A stretch of DNA of 64,000 nt from Ancylobacter novellus DSM 506 (GTDB lineage Bacteria; Pseudomonadota; Alphaproteobacteria; Rhizobiales; Xanthobacteraceae), in contig NC_014217.1 in NCBI RefSeq assembly GCF_000092925.1, positions 1,116,001 to 1,180,000 on the forward strand, written 5' to 3'. The notes beneath the pieces were generated by a model, which saw only the letters and a list, made by a program, of their open reading frames with translations, ran no database searches and was not told the DNA's origin. Both the position numbers and the translations under genes were made by a program. Below, one piece after another: positions 1 through 9,232 of this stretch (position 1 is the stretch's first letter; every line of letters starts with the position of its first letter).

Positions 1-491
1 TCGACCAGCCGGCCGGTATCGGCGCCGGGAACGCCGGGGTGTTCCTCGAACATCGCCTGGAACATCTCGCGCAGCGCCGCCTGGTAGCCCTCGACGCTGC
101 CGGCCACCAGCGGGATCAGCGCGGCGACCGCAAGGCAGCCGAGGATGGCGGCGGCAAGCACGACGCGACCGACAGGAAACCATTCGAGCGGGCCGTCCGG
201 CTGCGCCTGCCGCGCCATCAGCGCGAGATAGGCGAGCGCATAGGCCGGCAGGCCGACGCCGGCGACATAGGCGGTCAGCAGCTCGAGGCCGAAGAAGACG
301 CCGATACCGACCGCAGCGGTCGAGGCGGCCACCAGCGCCGAGAGATGCGACCAGCCGAGGCCGACGATGAGGACGGGCAGGGGAGCGAGGTAGAACAGCG
401 GCAAGGCGAGGGCACTGCCGGTCGCGACGGTGGCGACCAGGAGGGCTGACGCCACGCCGGCGCCGAAGGCTATGAGCCAGTTCTGAACCAT
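1..491 (-). CDS. DUF2232 family membrane protein (3' end cut by window edge)
   Basis: Reading leftwards from an ATG at 489-491 gives an open frame to the window edge, about 163 residues. It starts MVQNWLIAFGAGVASALL and is almost wholly hydrophobic, with several predicted membrane segments. A multi-pass membrane protein of the DUF2232 family normally lies between rpsR and rplI in alphaproteobacteria, and this gene lies directly downstream of rpsR on the same strand. Its function is unknown. The family call rests on composition and synteny. The C-terminus lies outside the window. Confidence 0.8.
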   Translation of the reverse strand, partial: MVQNWLIAFGAGVASALLVATVATGSALALPLFYLAPLPVLIVGLGWSHLSALVAASTAAVGIGVFFGLELLTAYVAGVGLPAYALAYLALMARQAQPDGPLEWFPVGRVVLAAAILGCLAVAALIPLVAGSVEGYQAALREMFQAMFEEHPGVPGADTGRLV

Positions 492-595
492 CGACGAGCT
501 GTCCCGCTCCGAGCGGTTAGAGGCGGATCCATGTCCGCCCCAGCTGAAGGACCGCCGGGACCATCCCGCGGGCCTGTCGCAAAATCTGAAAGTCG

Positions 596-621
596 GCGTC
601 CCCGGCCTTGGCCGAGGACGC
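596..621 (-). terminator. hairpin between rpsR and the DUF2232 gene
   Basis: The arms GCGTCC/GGACGC and CGGCC/GGCCG form a near-perfect stem with one mismatch and a two-base loop. On the minus strand a short T-run follows about 13 bases after the stem. It lies 15 bases beyond the rpsR stop, so it could be a partial terminator or attenuator that lowers expression of the membrane gene relative to the ribosomal proteins. The T-run is weak and distant, so termination is not certain. Confidence 0.4.
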
Positions 622-635
622 AAAACGTCACGCGA

Positions 636-902
636 TCAGCGGATCACGAAGGGCAGCAGGCCGAGGAAGCGGGCGCGCTTGATCGCCTGGGCGAGCTCGC
701 GCTGCTTCTTGGCGGAGACCGCCGTGATGCGCGAGGGGACGATCTTGCCGCGCTCGGAGATGTAGCGCTGCAGCAGCCGCACGTCCTTGTAGTCGATCTT
801 CGGGGCGTTGGCGCCGGAGAACGGGCAGGTCTTGCGACGACGGAAGAAGGGGCGACGCGCGCCCGTGTTGGCGGAAGGACCGCCGGTGCCACCGAAAGCC
901 AT
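636..902 (-). CDS. rpsR: 30S ribosomal protein S18
   Basis: This is the small-subunit protein that pairs with S6 on the 30S platform. The 88-residue product has the Cys-containing N-terminal stretch [10 protein letters not shown] and the conserved core [17 protein letters not shown], then [20 protein letters not shown], which is diagnostic. The ATG at 900-902 shares one base with the rpsF stop codon (TGATG), implying translational coupling. A GTG three bases upstream is possible but less likely. Length is slightly above the roughly 75-82 residues usual elsewhere, because of a Gly-rich N-terminus. Confidence 0.97.
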   Translation of the reverse strand: MAFGGTGGPSANTGARRPFFRRRKTCPFSGANAPKIDYKDVRLLQRYISERGKIVPSRITAVSAKKQRELAQAIKRARFLGLLPFVIR

Positions 903-1396
903 CACTCAGTCTCCACGCTGGCCGGAGCCTCATCACGATCACGGCGCGGGCCGCGATCACCACGGTCGCCGCCGAAGCCGCGATCGCCGCCGCCGAAGCT
1001 GCGCCCGCCGCCAAAGCCGCGGTCACCACCGAAGCCACGGTCGCCGAAGCCGCGCTCGCCGCGGTCGTCGCGGTCGCGCTTCTGCAGCATGACCGACTGA
1101 CCCTCCTCCAGCTCCTCGACGCGGATGGTCAGGAAACGCAGGACGTCCTCGTCGATGCGCTGCTGACGCTCCAGCTCGGCGATCGCCGCCGCCGGGGCGT
1201 CGACGTTGAGCAGGGAGAAGTGGGCCTTGCGGTTCTTGCGGATGCGGTAGGTGAGCGTCTTCACGCCCCAATACTCGGCCTTGGTGACCGAGCCGCCATT
1301 CGCCTCGATGATGCCCTTGAAGCGGGCGGTGAGTTCCTCGACCTGCTGCGCCGTCACATCCTGGCGCGCGAGGAACACGTGCTCGTAGAGAGCCAT
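902..1396 (-). CDS. rpsF: 30S ribosomal protein S6 with Gly/Arg-rich C-terminal tail
   Basis: S6 binds S18 and 16S rRNA on the 30S platform. The start chosen is the ATG at 1394-1396, giving [15 protein letters not shown] as in other S6 proteins; an in-frame ATG ten codons upstream adds no conserved residues. Residues 1 to about 105 are the S6 fold. The last 50 or so residues are a low-complexity tail made of repeated RGFGGD-like units ending in an acidic stretch. Alphaproteobacterial S6 proteins often carry extended tails, but this FGG/RGG-type repetition is striking. It is first in a minus-strand unit with rpsR and the DUF2232 gene. Confidence 0.96.
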   Translation of the reverse strand: MALYEHVFLARQDVTAQQVEELTARFKGIIEANGGSVTKAEYWGVKTLTYRIRKNRKAHFSLLNVDAPAAAIAELERQQRIDEDVLRFLTIRVEELEEGQSVMLQKRDRDDRGERGFGDRGFGGDRGFGGGRSFGGGDRGFGGDRGDRGPRRDRDEAPASVETE

Positions 1397-1596
1397 GTCT
1401 CGTGCCTTTCCTTTTGATTCCCGCACGATTGCGGGCCATCATCCCGGCGCCGAGCCCTTCGAGCCCCGGAAAGGCTCGAACAATCTCGAAGGCGGGGACA
1501 CGGGACGACGCGGACCCTCGGGTCCGCTGCCGCGCAAGGCAAAAGCCAAAGCACAGCCGTCCGTTCAGCCCCCGGCCGGGACCGACAGTGCGCGCG

Positions 1597-1624
1597 CTTA
1601 TACGCGAAAATGCCCGGAAATCAA
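1597..1624 (-). promoter_or_regulatory. candidate sigma-70 promoter for rpsF operon
   Basis: On the minus strand TTGATT (1624-1619) and TATAAG (1602-1597) are separated by 16 bases, about 200 bases upstream of the rpsF start. The rest of the 1397-1802 divergent intergenic region shows no gene. TTGACA also occurs at 1737-1742 on the plus strand in front of fabD, but without a well-spaced -10. Confidence 0.45.
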
Positions 1625-1802
1625 GCCGCCGCAGCCAGCCGGCGACCGCGGCGCGGTCTCGACGCCCGCGCGTGCGGCCCAATGATATAAAGGCGTTGAG
1701 AAGCCTGCCGCCTCGGCCACATCCCCGCCCCGCAACTTGACAGGAAGCGCTCGGCAGTGTTCCTGCCGCCGCTAATTCTTAACAGGCAGGTTTCGTCACG
1801 TC

Positions 1803-2753
1803 ATGAGCAGCGCCTTCGTGTTCCCCGGGCAGGGCAGCCAGGCGGTCGGCATGGGCAAGGCCCTCGCCGATGAGTTCGCCGTCGCCCGCGCCGTGTTCGA
1901 GGAAGTCGACGAGGCGCTGGGCGAGAAGCTGTCTTCCGTCATGTGGGACGGGCCGATCGAGACGCTGACGCTCACCGCCAACACCCAGCCGGCGCTGATG
2001 GCGGCTTCGCTCGCGGCGCTGCGCGTGCTGGAGAGCGAGGCCGGCCTCGACCTGAAGCGCGACGCCGCCTTCGTAGCCGGCCATTCGCTGGGCGAATATT
2101 CGGCGCTCGCCGCCGCCGGTTCCATCTCCATTGCCGATACCGCCCGGCTGCTGCGCCTGCGCGGCACCGCCATGCAGGCGGCCACCCCCGTCGGCACCGG
2201 CGCCATGGCCGCGATCCTCGGCCTCGACTTCGACAAGGTCGCCGCTGTCGCCGCCGAGGCTGCCCAAGGCGAGGTCTGCGACATCGCCAATGACAATGCG
2301 CCCGGTCAGGTCGTGGTCTCCGGCAACGCCGCCGCCGTGGAGCGGGCCTGCGAGATCGCCAAGCGCGAGGGCGCCATGCGTGCCATCCTGCTCACCGTGT
2401 CCGCGCCGTTCCATTGCAGCCTGATCGCCTCGGCCGCCGACGCGATGCGCGAGGCGCTCGCGGGCGTCGAGGTGCGTGCGCCCAAGGTGCTGCTCGTCGC
2501 CAACGTCACCGCCGCGCCGGTCGTCGATCCGGCCGAGATCCGCGCGCTGCTGGTGAAGCAGGTGACCAGCACCGTGCGCTGGCGCGAATCCGTTGCCTTC
2601 ATGGCCGAGCAGGGCGTGACCCGCCTGGTCGAGGTCGGCACCGGCAAGGTACTGTCCGGCCTCACCAAGCGTATCGCCCGCCACGTCGCCGCCGCGAATG
2701 TCGGCACGCCCGATGATATCGCCGCCTTCGCCGCCGCCCCTGCGGACGCGTGA
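1803..2753 (+). CDS. fabD: malonyl-CoA:ACP transacylase FabD
   Basis: Transfers malonyl groups from CoA to acyl carrier protein to feed fatty acid elongation in the cytoplasm. The 316-residue product has the FPGQGSQ motif near the N-terminus, the nucleophile elbow GHSLG with Ser95, and the partner His204 in SAPFHC. Length is standard. It is the first gene of the fabD-fabG-acpP-fabF cluster, and fabG begins 31 bases after its stop. About 400 bases separate it from the divergent rpsF. Confidence 0.97.
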   Translation: MSSAFVFPGQGSQAVGMGKALADEFAVARAVFEEVDEALGEKLSSVMWDGPIETLTLTANTQPALMAASLAALRVLESEAGLDLKRDAAFVAGHSLGEYSALAAAGSISIADTARLLRLRGTAMQAATPVGTGAMAAILGLDFDKVAAVAAEAAQGEVCDIANDNAPGQVVVSGNAAAVERACEIAKREGAMRAILLTVSAPFHCSLIASAADAMREALAGVEVRAPKVLLVANVTAAPVVDPAEIRALLVKQVTSTVRWRESVAFMAEQGVTRLVEVGTGKVLSGLTKRIARHVAAANVGTPDDIAAFAAAPADA

Positions 2754-2784
2754 AGGCTTCGGCGAGAGATTTCAGGAGATTCCC

Positions 2785-3522
2785 GTGTTCGATCTGACTG
2801 GCAAGACGGCCCTCGTCACCGGCGCTACCGGTGGCATCGGCGGCGCCATCGCCAAGGCGCTGCATGCCCAGGGCGCGACGGTCGCCATCTCCGGCACGCG
2901 TCGGGAAGTGCTGGAGACGCTGGCCGGCGAACTCGGCGAGCGCGTCCATGTGTTGCGCTGCGACTTGTCGAACACCGAGCAGGTCGAGGCGCTGGTGCCG
3001 CAGGCCGAGGAGACCCTCGGCGAACTCGACATCCTCGTCAACAATGCCGGCATCACCCGTGACGGGCTGTTCGTCCGCCTGACCGACGAGATGTGGGACC
3101 AGGTGATCGCGGTGAACCTCACCGCCGGCTTCCGCCTGACCCGCGCCGCCGCCCGCTCCATGATGCGCCGTCGTACTGGCCGCATCATCGGCATCACCTC
3201 GGTGGTGGGCGTCACCGGCAATGCCGGGCAGGGCAACTACGCCGCCGCCAAGGCCGGCATGATCGGCATGTCCAAGGCGCTGGCCAAGGAAGTCGCCGCC
3301 CGCGGCGTGACGGTGAACTGCATCGCGCCGGGCTTCATCGCCACGCCGATGACCGACGTTCTGAACGACAAGCAGAAGCAGGCGATCCTCGCCGCCGTGC
3401 CGGCCAACAAGCTGGGCACGCCGGAGGACATCGCCGCCGCCGCCGTCTACCTCGCCTCCAACGAGGCCGCCTATGTCACGGGCCAGACGCTGCACGTGAA
3501 TGGCGGGATGGCGATGATCTGA
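2785..3522 (+). CDS. fabG: 3-oxoacyl-ACP reductase FabG
   Basis: NADPH-dependent reductase of the fatty acid elongation cycle, a short-chain dehydrogenase of 245 residues. It has the cofactor motif TGATGGIGG (residues 12-20), NNAG at 86-89, and the catalytic Ser139, Tyr152 and Lys156. The start is set at the GTG at 2785, which is preceded by AGGAG at 2774-2778 and gives the usual N-terminus VFDLTGKTALVTG. A longer in-frame start at 2698 would overlap fabD and adds a Pro-rich stretch foreign to the family. Confidence 0.97.
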   Translation: MFDLTGKTALVTGATGGIGGAIAKALHAQGATVAISGTRREVLETLAGELGERVHVLRCDLSNTEQVEALVPQAEETLGELDILVNNAGITRDGLFVRLTDEMWDQVIAVNLTAGFRLTRAAARSMMRRRTGRIIGITSVVGVTGNAGQGNYAAAKAGMIGMSKALAKEVAARGVTVNCIAPGFIATPMTDVLNDKQKQAILAAVPANKLGTPEDIAAAAVYLASNEAAYVTGQTLHVNGGMAMI

Positions 3523-3750
3523 TTCAAGGCCACCAAAGCCGCGCGGGACCTTGCCTTAGGGCGCTGGTTTTGCCGGTTGAAGTGTGCTAACGACCGCCAC
3601 GGCTCACAGGGGCGGACGCCGCGTAAGAGGCGCGGAAATGTCCGGGCACCTCCTGTAATCGGGGCAGAAAACAGGCCGCCTACACCGCGTTCGCGCGGGG
3701 GCCAGATGGAACAACGTAGCAAACCTCCGGATACGGACGAGGGTGAACCG

Positions 3751-3987
3751 ATGAGCGATATTGCCGAGCGCGTGAAGAAGATTGTAGCCGAGCATCTGGG
3801 CGTCGAGCCCGAGAAGGTTACCGAGAATGCCAGCTTCATCGACGACCTCGGCGCGGACAGCCTCGACACGGTCGAGCTGGTCATGGCTTTTGAAGAAGCG
3901 TTCAACTGCGAGATTCCGGACGACGCCGCCGAGACCATCCTGACGGTCGGCGACGCCATCAAGTTCCTGGAAAAGAACGCGGCCTGA
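3751..3987 (+). CDS. acpP: acyl carrier protein
   Basis: Small acidic carrier that holds growing acyl chains on 4'-phosphopantetheine. The 78-residue product contains the attachment motif [10 protein letters not shown] with Ser37. The ATG at 3751 gives the normal N-terminus [17 protein letters not shown]; the open frame extends 58 codons upstream, but those residues are not ACP-like. About 230 bases separate it from fabG, so it may also have its own promoter, fitting its need for high expression. Confidence 0.98.
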   Translation: MSDIAERVKKIVAEHLGVEPEKVTENASFIDDLGADSLDTVELVMAFEEAFNCEIPDDAAETILTVGDAIKFLEKNAA

Positions 3988-4057
3988 GGGCCCTCGCGCG
4001 CTGCGGCGGTTCCCCGCCGCGGCGCCATCCCAGCATGAAGTTCTCCGGAGACATCGG

Positions 4058-5320
4058 ATGAGGCGCGTCGTCGTTACCGGCCTCGGCATGGTGACGCCGC
4101 TCGGTTGCGGCGTCGACACCAGCTGGAGCCGCATTCTCGAAGGCAAGAGCGGCGCGCGCCGCATCGAGACTTTCGAGGTCGAGGACCTGCCCGCCAAGAT
4201 CGCCTGCCAGGTCCCTCGCGGCGACGGCTCGGACGGCACCTTCAATGCCGACGAGTGGATGGAGCCGAAGGAGCAGCGCAAGGTCGACGACTTCATCATC
4301 TATGCGATGTCGGCGGCGACCCAGGCGCTTAACGATGCCGGCTGGCATCCCTCGACCTATGAAGAGCAGATCTCGACCGGCGTTCTCATCGGCTCCGGCA
4401 TCGGCGGCCTGAATGGCATCGCCGACACCTCGATCCTGCTGAAGGAGCGCGGTCCGCGCCGTGTCTCGCCCTTCTTCATTCCCGGCCGCCTGATCAACCT
4501 CGCGGGCGGCTACGTGTCGATCGAGCACGGCCTCAAGGGGCCGAATCATGCCGTCGTCACCGCCTGCTCGACCGGTGCCCATGCCATCGGCGATGCCGCC
4601 CGGCTGGTCATGTTGGGTGATGCCGACGTCATGGTGGCTGGCGGCACCGAATCGCCGATCAGCCGCATCGGCATGGCCGGCTTCGCCGCCTGCCGCGCGC
4701 TGTCGACCAGCTTCAACGACACGCCCGAGAAGGCCTCGCGCCCCTATGACAGGGACCGCGACGGCTTCGTCATGGGCGAGGGCGCCGGCGTCGTGATCGT
4801 CGAGGCGCTCGACCACGCGCTGGCGCGCGGCGCCAAGATCTATGGCGAGATCGTCGGCTACGGCATGTCGGGCGACGCCTTCCACATCACCGCCCCCTCC
4901 GAGGACGGCGACGGCGCCTATCGCAGCATGCAGGCGGCGCTGAAGCGGGCCGGCATCTCGGCCTCCGAGATCGACTACATCAACGCCCACGGCACCTCGA
5001 CCATGGCCGACGAGATCGAGCTCGGCGCGGTGACGCGCCTGCTTGGCAACGCGACGGCGACCGCCTCGATGTCCTCGACCAAGTCGGCCATCGGCCATCT
5101 GCTCGGCGCCGCCGGGGCGGTGGAGGCGATCTTCTCGCTGCTGGCGATTCGCGACCAGATCGCGCCGCCGACGATCAATCTCGACAATCCTTCGGTCGAG
5201 ACGGCGCTCGATCTCGTGCCGCACACGGCGCGCAAGCGCGAGGTCAATTACGCGCTGTCGAACTCCTTCGGCTTCGGCGGCACCAACGCTTCGCTGGTCT
5301 TCAAGCGCTACGCGAACTGA
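4058..5320 (+). CDS. fabF: beta-ketoacyl-ACP synthase II FabF
   Basis: Condensing enzyme that adds two carbons from malonyl-ACP to acyl-ACP. The 420-residue thiolase-fold protein has the active-site Cys170 in VTACSTG, His311 in NAHGTST, Lys342 in the TKS motif, and His347 in GHLLGAAG. The GFGGTNAS loop is near the C-terminus. Length is normal for FabF. It follows acpP by 70 bases on the same strand, the standard alphaproteobacterial order. Confidence 0.97.
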   Translation: MRRVVVTGLGMVTPLGCGVDTSWSRILEGKSGARRIETFEVEDLPAKIACQVPRGDGSDGTFNADEWMEPKEQRKVDDFIIYAMSAATQALNDAGWHPSTYEEQISTGVLIGSGIGGLNGIADTSILLKERGPRRVSPFFIPGRLINLAGGYVSIEHGLKGPNHAVVTACSTGAHAIGDAARLVMLGDADVMVAGGTESPISRIGMAGFAACRALSTSFNDTPEKASRPYDRDRDGFVMGEGAGVVIVEALDHALARGAKIYGEIVGYGMSGDAFHITAPSEDGDGAYRSMQAALKRAGISASEIDYINAHGTSTMADEIELGAVTRLLGNATATASMSSTKSAIGHLLGAAGAVEAIFSLLAIRDQIAPPTINLDNPSVETALDLVPHTARKREVNYALSNSFGFGGTNASLVFKRYAN

Positions 5321-5339
5321 CCGCACAGGGTTGCGGATG

Positions 5340-5393
5340 CCGGGGAAAGCGTGATTTTCCCGGCCGGCGGGCTTCCCGCTTTCGCCATTTTTT
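5340..5393 (+). terminator. possible terminator after fabF
   Basis: Two hairpins lie just after the fabF stop: CCGGGGAAA with TTTCCCGG, then GCGGG-ctt-CCCGC. The second is followed about eight bases later by a run of six T. The spacing to the T-run is longer than ideal, so termination efficiency is uncertain. It would separate the fab genes from mltG. Confidence 0.4.
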
Positions 5394-5409
5394 GGGGTAG
5401 TCTGCGCCT

Positions 5410-5522
5410 GAGCCTTCCGGTCCGGATGGAATCATCCGGGCGACGGGAAAGCGCTCCAGGTTCAACGAGCCAGGGCATGTTCTCATCGAGGAAGCCGTCC
5501 GGCTTCCGCCGAACATGTCCCG
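5410..5522. repeat. dispersed palindromic repeat, copy A
   Basis: A non-coding block upstream of mltG with a first imperfect palindrome TCCGGATGGAATCATCCGG, a spacer containing GAAAGCGCTCCAGGTTCAA, and a second palindrome GGAAGCC-gtcc-GGCTTCC. The same layout and much of the same sequence recurs at 49629-49742. It is probably a short dispersed intergenic element. It lies about 40 bases before the mltG start and could affect its leader RNA. Confidence 0.55.
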
Positions 5523-5558
5523 GCGTTGCGCCACCTGTGAACGCCCGGCGAGGCCCCG

Positions 5559-6698
5559 ATGACCGACGAGATTGCTCCGACGCCGACCGGCGCTCCTGCT
5601 TCCACCCCCACCGGGAAGCAGCCTGACCGCCACTGGGCGTCGCGCCGCGCGCACCATCCGGTGATCGCTGCCGGCAGCGCCCTCTTCACCCTGCTTCTCG
5701 TCGCCATGGTGCTCGGCGGCGGCGCGCTGTGGATCGGCGATGCCCGCTACCGCGCGCCCGGCCCGCTCGCCGCGGACAAGGCGGTGGTCGTGCCGAATGA
5801 GTACGGCGTGATGGATATCGCCGACCTCCTGGTGAAGCAGGGCGTGATCGCCGACAAATGGGTCTTCGTCGGCGCCGCCGTCGGCACCCGCGCTTCCGGC
5901 AAGCTCAAGGCCGGCGAATACGCCTTCCCGCAGGGTGCCTCGATCGCGCAGGTGCTCGACACCATCGTGTCGGGCAAGGTGCTCGAATACACCGTCACCA
6001 TTCCCGAGGGGCTGACAAGCGACCAGATCGTGCAGCGGCTGATGGACGTACCGGAGCTCTCGGGTTCGATCCGTCAGGTGCCGCGCGAGGGCAGCCTGAT
6101 GCCGGACACCTACAAGATCACCCGCGGCACCTCGCGCGAGGACGTGCTGCGCCGCATGGCGCGCACGCAGGACGCCGAGCTGAAGGAGATCTGGGAGAAA
6201 CGCGACCCCTCCGTGCCGCTGAAGTCGCCGGAGGAACTCGTCATCCTCGCCTCCATCGTCGAGAAGGAGACCGGCGTCGCCGAGGAGCGCCCGCTGGTGG
6301 CGGCGGTGTTCGTCAACCGACTCAACAAGAAGATGAAGCTGCAGTCGGATCCGACCATCATCTACGGTCTGGTGCGCGGCAAGGGCCGGCTCGACCGGCC
6401 GATCACCCGCACCGACATCACCAGCCCGACGCCCTTCAACACCTACGCCATCGTCGGCCTGCCGCCCGGACCGATCGGCAATCCCGGCCGCGCCTCGCTG
6501 GAGGCGACCGCCAACCCCGCCAAGACGAAGCATCTCTACTTTGTTGCCGACGGCACCGGCGGCCACGTCTTTGCCGAGACGCTGGACCAGCACAACAAGA
6601 ACGTCACGCGCTGGCGCCAGATCGAGCGCGACCAGAACGCGGCCGGCACGCCGGCGGGCACTTCGGGCAATACCGGCGTGCCGCACGAGATCGACTGA
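5559..6698 (+). CDS. mltG: endolytic transglycosylase MltG
   Basis: Inner-membrane enzyme that cleaves nascent peptidoglycan glycan strands and helps set their length. The 379-residue product has a short Pro/Thr-rich cytoplasmic N-terminus, one membrane segment at about residues 36-58, a LysM-like region, then the YceG/MltG domain. The catalytic glutamate is Glu235 in ASIVEKET. The C-terminal half has the conserved LQSDPTIIYG and FNTY stretches. The fabF-mltG-yicC order is common in this bacterial class. Confidence 0.95.
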   Translation: MTDEIAPTPTGAPASTPTGKQPDRHWASRRAHHPVIAAGSALFTLLLVAMVLGGGALWIGDARYRAPGPLAADKAVVVPNEYGVMDIADLLVKQGVIADKWVFVGAAVGTRASGKLKAGEYAFPQGASIAQVLDTIVSGKVLEYTVTIPEGLTSDQIVQRLMDVPELSGSIRQVPREGSLMPDTYKITRGTSREDVLRRMARTQDAELKEIWEKRDPSVPLKSPEELVILASIVEKETGVAEERPLVAAVFVNRLNKKMKLQSDPTIIYGLVRGKGRLDRPITRTDITSPTPFNTYAIVGLPPGPIGNPGRASLEATANPAKTKHLYFVADGTGGHVFAETLDQHNKNVTRWRQIERDQNAAGTPAGTSGNTGVPHEID

Positions 6699-6725
6699 AG
6701 CGTCCCCGCCGCCCACCGCAATATC

Positions 6726-6747
6726 GCACGCCTCGCTTGAGGCGTGC
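6726..6747. other. perfect hairpin between mltG and yicC
   Basis: GCACGCCTC-gctt-GAGGCGTGC is a perfect nine-pair stem with a four-base loop, without a T-run on either side. It could be an RNA processing or stabilising element within the mltG-yicC-gmk transcript. Confidence 0.4.
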
Positions 6748-6816
6748 AGCACGCGCCGTTATGTTCCGCCCGCCGCAGGGGGCCGCAGTGGACCGGGGCG
6801 GGCAAGGGGTAAGAGT

Positions 6817-7704
6817 ATGGCGCTCGCCAGCATGACAGGCTTCGCACGCACGCAGGGCACCAGCGGCGCGTGGGGCTGGGCCTGGGAGCTGAAGTCGGTC
6901 AACGGCAAGGGCCTCGACGTCCGGCTGCGCCTCCCCGCCGGCTGGGAAGGGCTGGAGCCGGGCCTGAAGCAGATCGCCTCGCGCGTGCTGGCCCGCGGCA
7001 ACGTCAATGCCAACCTGTCCATGACGCGCTCCGATCCCGAAGTCAGCGTGCGCATCAATGAGGACGTGCTGCGCGCCGTCGCCCATTCCGTGCGCAAGGT
7101 TGCCGCCGAACTCGACGCGCCGCCGGTGCGGCTGGAGAGCCTGCTCGGCCTCAAGGGGGTGATGGAGATAACCGAGGCCGAGGAGAGCGAGGAGCAGCGC
7201 CGCGCCGCCGAGGCGGCGGTGGTCTCAGGCTTCGAGAAGGCTTTGGCCGACCTATCCGCCATGCGGGCGCAGGAAGGCGCTGCGCTCGGCATCGTGCTGG
7301 GCGAGCGGCTCGACGGCATCGCCGCGCTCACCGCGGCGGCCGAGGCCAACCCGGCCCGCCAGCCCGACGCGATCCGCACCAAGCTGCACGAGCAGCTGCG
7401 CGTGCTGATGGAGTCGGGGGTGAATTTCGATCCCGACCGGCTGCATCAGGAGGCACTGCTGATGGCCTCCAAAGTCGATGTGCGCGAGGAGCTCGACCGG
7501 CTGGTCGCCCATGTCGCCGCCGCGCGCGCCATGCTGGGCGAGGGCGGGGCGGTCGGGCGCCGGCTCGACTTCCTGGCGCAGGAATTCAACCGCGAGACCA
7601 ACACGCTCTGCTCCAAGGCCAACGACGTGTCGCTGACCGCCATCGGGCTGGAGCTCAAGGGCCTCGTGGAGCAATTCCGCGAGCAGGTCCAGAACATCGA
7701 GTGA
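6817..7704 (+). CDS. yicC: YicC family endoribonuclease-like protein
   Basis: A 295-residue YicC/YloC family protein. The start [14 protein letters not shown] matches the family N-terminus, and the C-terminal block [19 protein letters not shown] is its best-conserved signature. E. coli YicC has been reported as an endoribonuclease linked to small-RNA turnover; that role is transferred from the family. It sits directly before gmk (10-base gap), a frequent pairing. Confidence 0.93.
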   Translation: MALASMTGFARTQGTSGAWGWAWELKSVNGKGLDVRLRLPAGWEGLEPGLKQIASRVLARGNVNANLSMTRSDPEVSVRINEDVLRAVAHSVRKVAAELDAPPVRLESLLGLKGVMEITEAEESEEQRRAAEAAVVSGFEKALADLSAMRAQEGAALGIVLGERLDGIAALTAAAEANPARQPDAIRTKLHEQLRVLMESGVNFDPDRLHQEALLMASKVDVREELDRLVAHVAAARAMLGEGGAVGRRLDFLAQEFNRETNTLCSKANDVSLTAIGLELKGLVEQFREQVQNIE

Positions 7705-7714
7705 GGCGACGCGC

Positions 7715-8377
7715 ATGACCAACCCACCCGCCATTTCGGTCGCGCGCCGCGGGCTGATGCTGGTGCTGTCCTCGCCCTCGGGCGCGGGCAAGTCGACGCT
7801 GGCCCAACTGCTCCTGAAGGAGCACCCCGAGATGCACCTCTCGGTGTCCGTCACCACGCGTGACCGGCGTCCGAGCGAGGTCGAGGGCATCCACTACCAC
7901 TTCATCAAGCGCGAGCGCTTCGAGAAGCTGCGCGACACCGGCGACCTGCTGGAATCCGCCGAAGTGCACGGCAATTTCTACGGCACGCCGCGCGAGCCGG
8001 TGGAGACGGCGCTGGCGGCCGGCAAGGACGTGCTGTTCGACATCGACTACCAAGGCACGCTGCAGCTCTACGAGAAGATGCGCGCCGACATCGTCGGCGT
8101 GTTCATCCTGCCGCCCTCGGCCACCGAGCTGAAGACGCGGCTGGAGCGGCGGGCGGAGGACGCCTCCGGCGTGATCGAGAAGCGGCTGAAGAATGCCCGC
8201 ACCGAGATCGCCCACTGGGAGGAATACGACTACGTGCTGGTCAACGAGGACCTGAACACGACCTTCATCAACCTGCAGGCCATTCTTTCCGCCGAGCGCC
8301 TGCGCCGCCAGCGCCAGCTCGGCCTTGCGCCTATCATCGAGCGGCTGGACGAGGAACTGGCGGCGATGACCGCCTAG
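7715..8377 (+). CDS. gmk: guanylate kinase
   Basis: Phosphorylates GMP to GDP with ATP. The 220-residue product has the P-loop [10 protein letters not shown] (residues 19-28), the GMP-binding segment [19 protein letters not shown] and the DIDYQG motif. Length is normal. It closes the plus-strand cluster: its stop overlaps by four bases the stop of convergent rsmA, so the two transcripts overlap at their 3' ends. Confidence 0.97.
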   Translation: MTNPPAISVARRGLMLVLSSPSGAGKSTLAQLLLKEHPEMHLSVSVTTRDRRPSEVEGIHYHFIKRERFEKLRDTGDLLESAEVHGNFYGTPREPVETALAAGKDVLFDIDYQGTLQLYEKMRADIVGVFILPPSATELKTRLERRAEDASGVIEKRLKNARTEIAHWEEYDYVLVNEDLNTTFINLQAILSAERLRRQRQLGLAPIIERLDEELAAMTA

Positions 8378-9225
8378 GCGGTCCGCATCGCCTTCCAGGC
8401 ATTAGCGAGGGCGACGAAGCCCTCTACCGGAATGCGCTCGGCCCTTTCGGTCGGCTCGATGCCGGCGGCGGCAAGCAGTTTGCCCGCATCCACGCCGAGG
8501 CTCTTCAGGCTCTGGCGCAGCATCTTGCGGCGCTGGCCGAAGGCGGCTTCCGTCACCTTCTCCAGCGCCTTCAACTCGCAGGGCAGGGGTTTTTCGCGCG
8601 GGACGATATGCACCACCGAGGAGGTCACCTTGGGCGGCGGCACGAAGGCTGAGGCGGGCACATCGAAGGCGATGCGCGCATTGGCCCGCCAGCCGGTGAG
8701 CACGGCGAGCCGGCCGTAATGGTCGCTGCCCGACGCGGCGACGATGCGCTCGGCCACCTCGCGCTGGAACATCAGCGTCAGGCTCTCATACCAAGGCGGC
8801 CAGGGATCGCTCGTCAGCCAGCCGACCAGCAGCGGCGTCGCGATGTTGTAGGGCAGGTTCGCGACGATGGCCGCGCGGGTGCTGGCGGGAATGAGCGCCG
8901 CATAGTCGGCGGCGAGGGCGTCGCCCTCCACCACCTCCAGCCGACCCGGATAATGTGCCGCGACTTCTGCCAGCGCGGCGATGCAGCGGCGGTCGCGCTC
9001 TATGGCGATCACCTTGTCCGTTCCGAGCGCCAGCAGCGCGCGGGTGAGGCCGCCCGGTCCCGGGCCGACCTCGATGACGGTCAGTCCTTCCAGCTTCCCC
9101 GCGGTGCGGGCGATCTTCGAGGTGAGGTTGAGATCGAGCAGGAAGTTCTGCCCCAGCGACTTCAGCGCCGAGAGGCCATGCTCGCGGATCACCTCGCGCA
9201 GCGGCGGGAGATCGTCGACGCTCAT
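8374..9225 (-). CDS. rsmA: 16S rRNA adenine dimethyltransferase RsmA (KsgA)
   Basis: Dimethylates two adjacent adenines in the 3' helix of 16S rRNA using S-adenosylmethionine. The 283-residue product shows GQNFLLD near the N-terminus, the SAM-binding [16 protein letters not shown] and the catalytic [11 protein letters not shown] motif. It is the last gene of the lptF-lptG-lptD-surA-pdxA-rsmA unit and lies seven bases after pdxA. The pdxA-rsmA adjacency is widely conserved. Confidence 0.96.
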   Translation of the reverse strand: MSVDDLPPLREVIREHGLSALKSLGQNFLLDLNLTSKIARTAGKLEGLTVIEVGPGPGGLTRALLALGTDKVIAIERDRRCIAALAEVAAHYPGRLEVVEGDALAADYAALIPASTRAAIVANLPYNIATPLLVGWLTSDPWPPWYESLTLMFQREVAERIVAASGSDHYGRLAVLTGWRANARIAFDVPASAFVPPPKVTSSVVHIVPREKPLPCELKALEKVTEAAFGQRRKMLRQSLKSLGVDAGKLLAAAGIEPTERAERIPVEGFVALANAWKAMRTA

Positions 9226-9232
9226 CTCGCGC

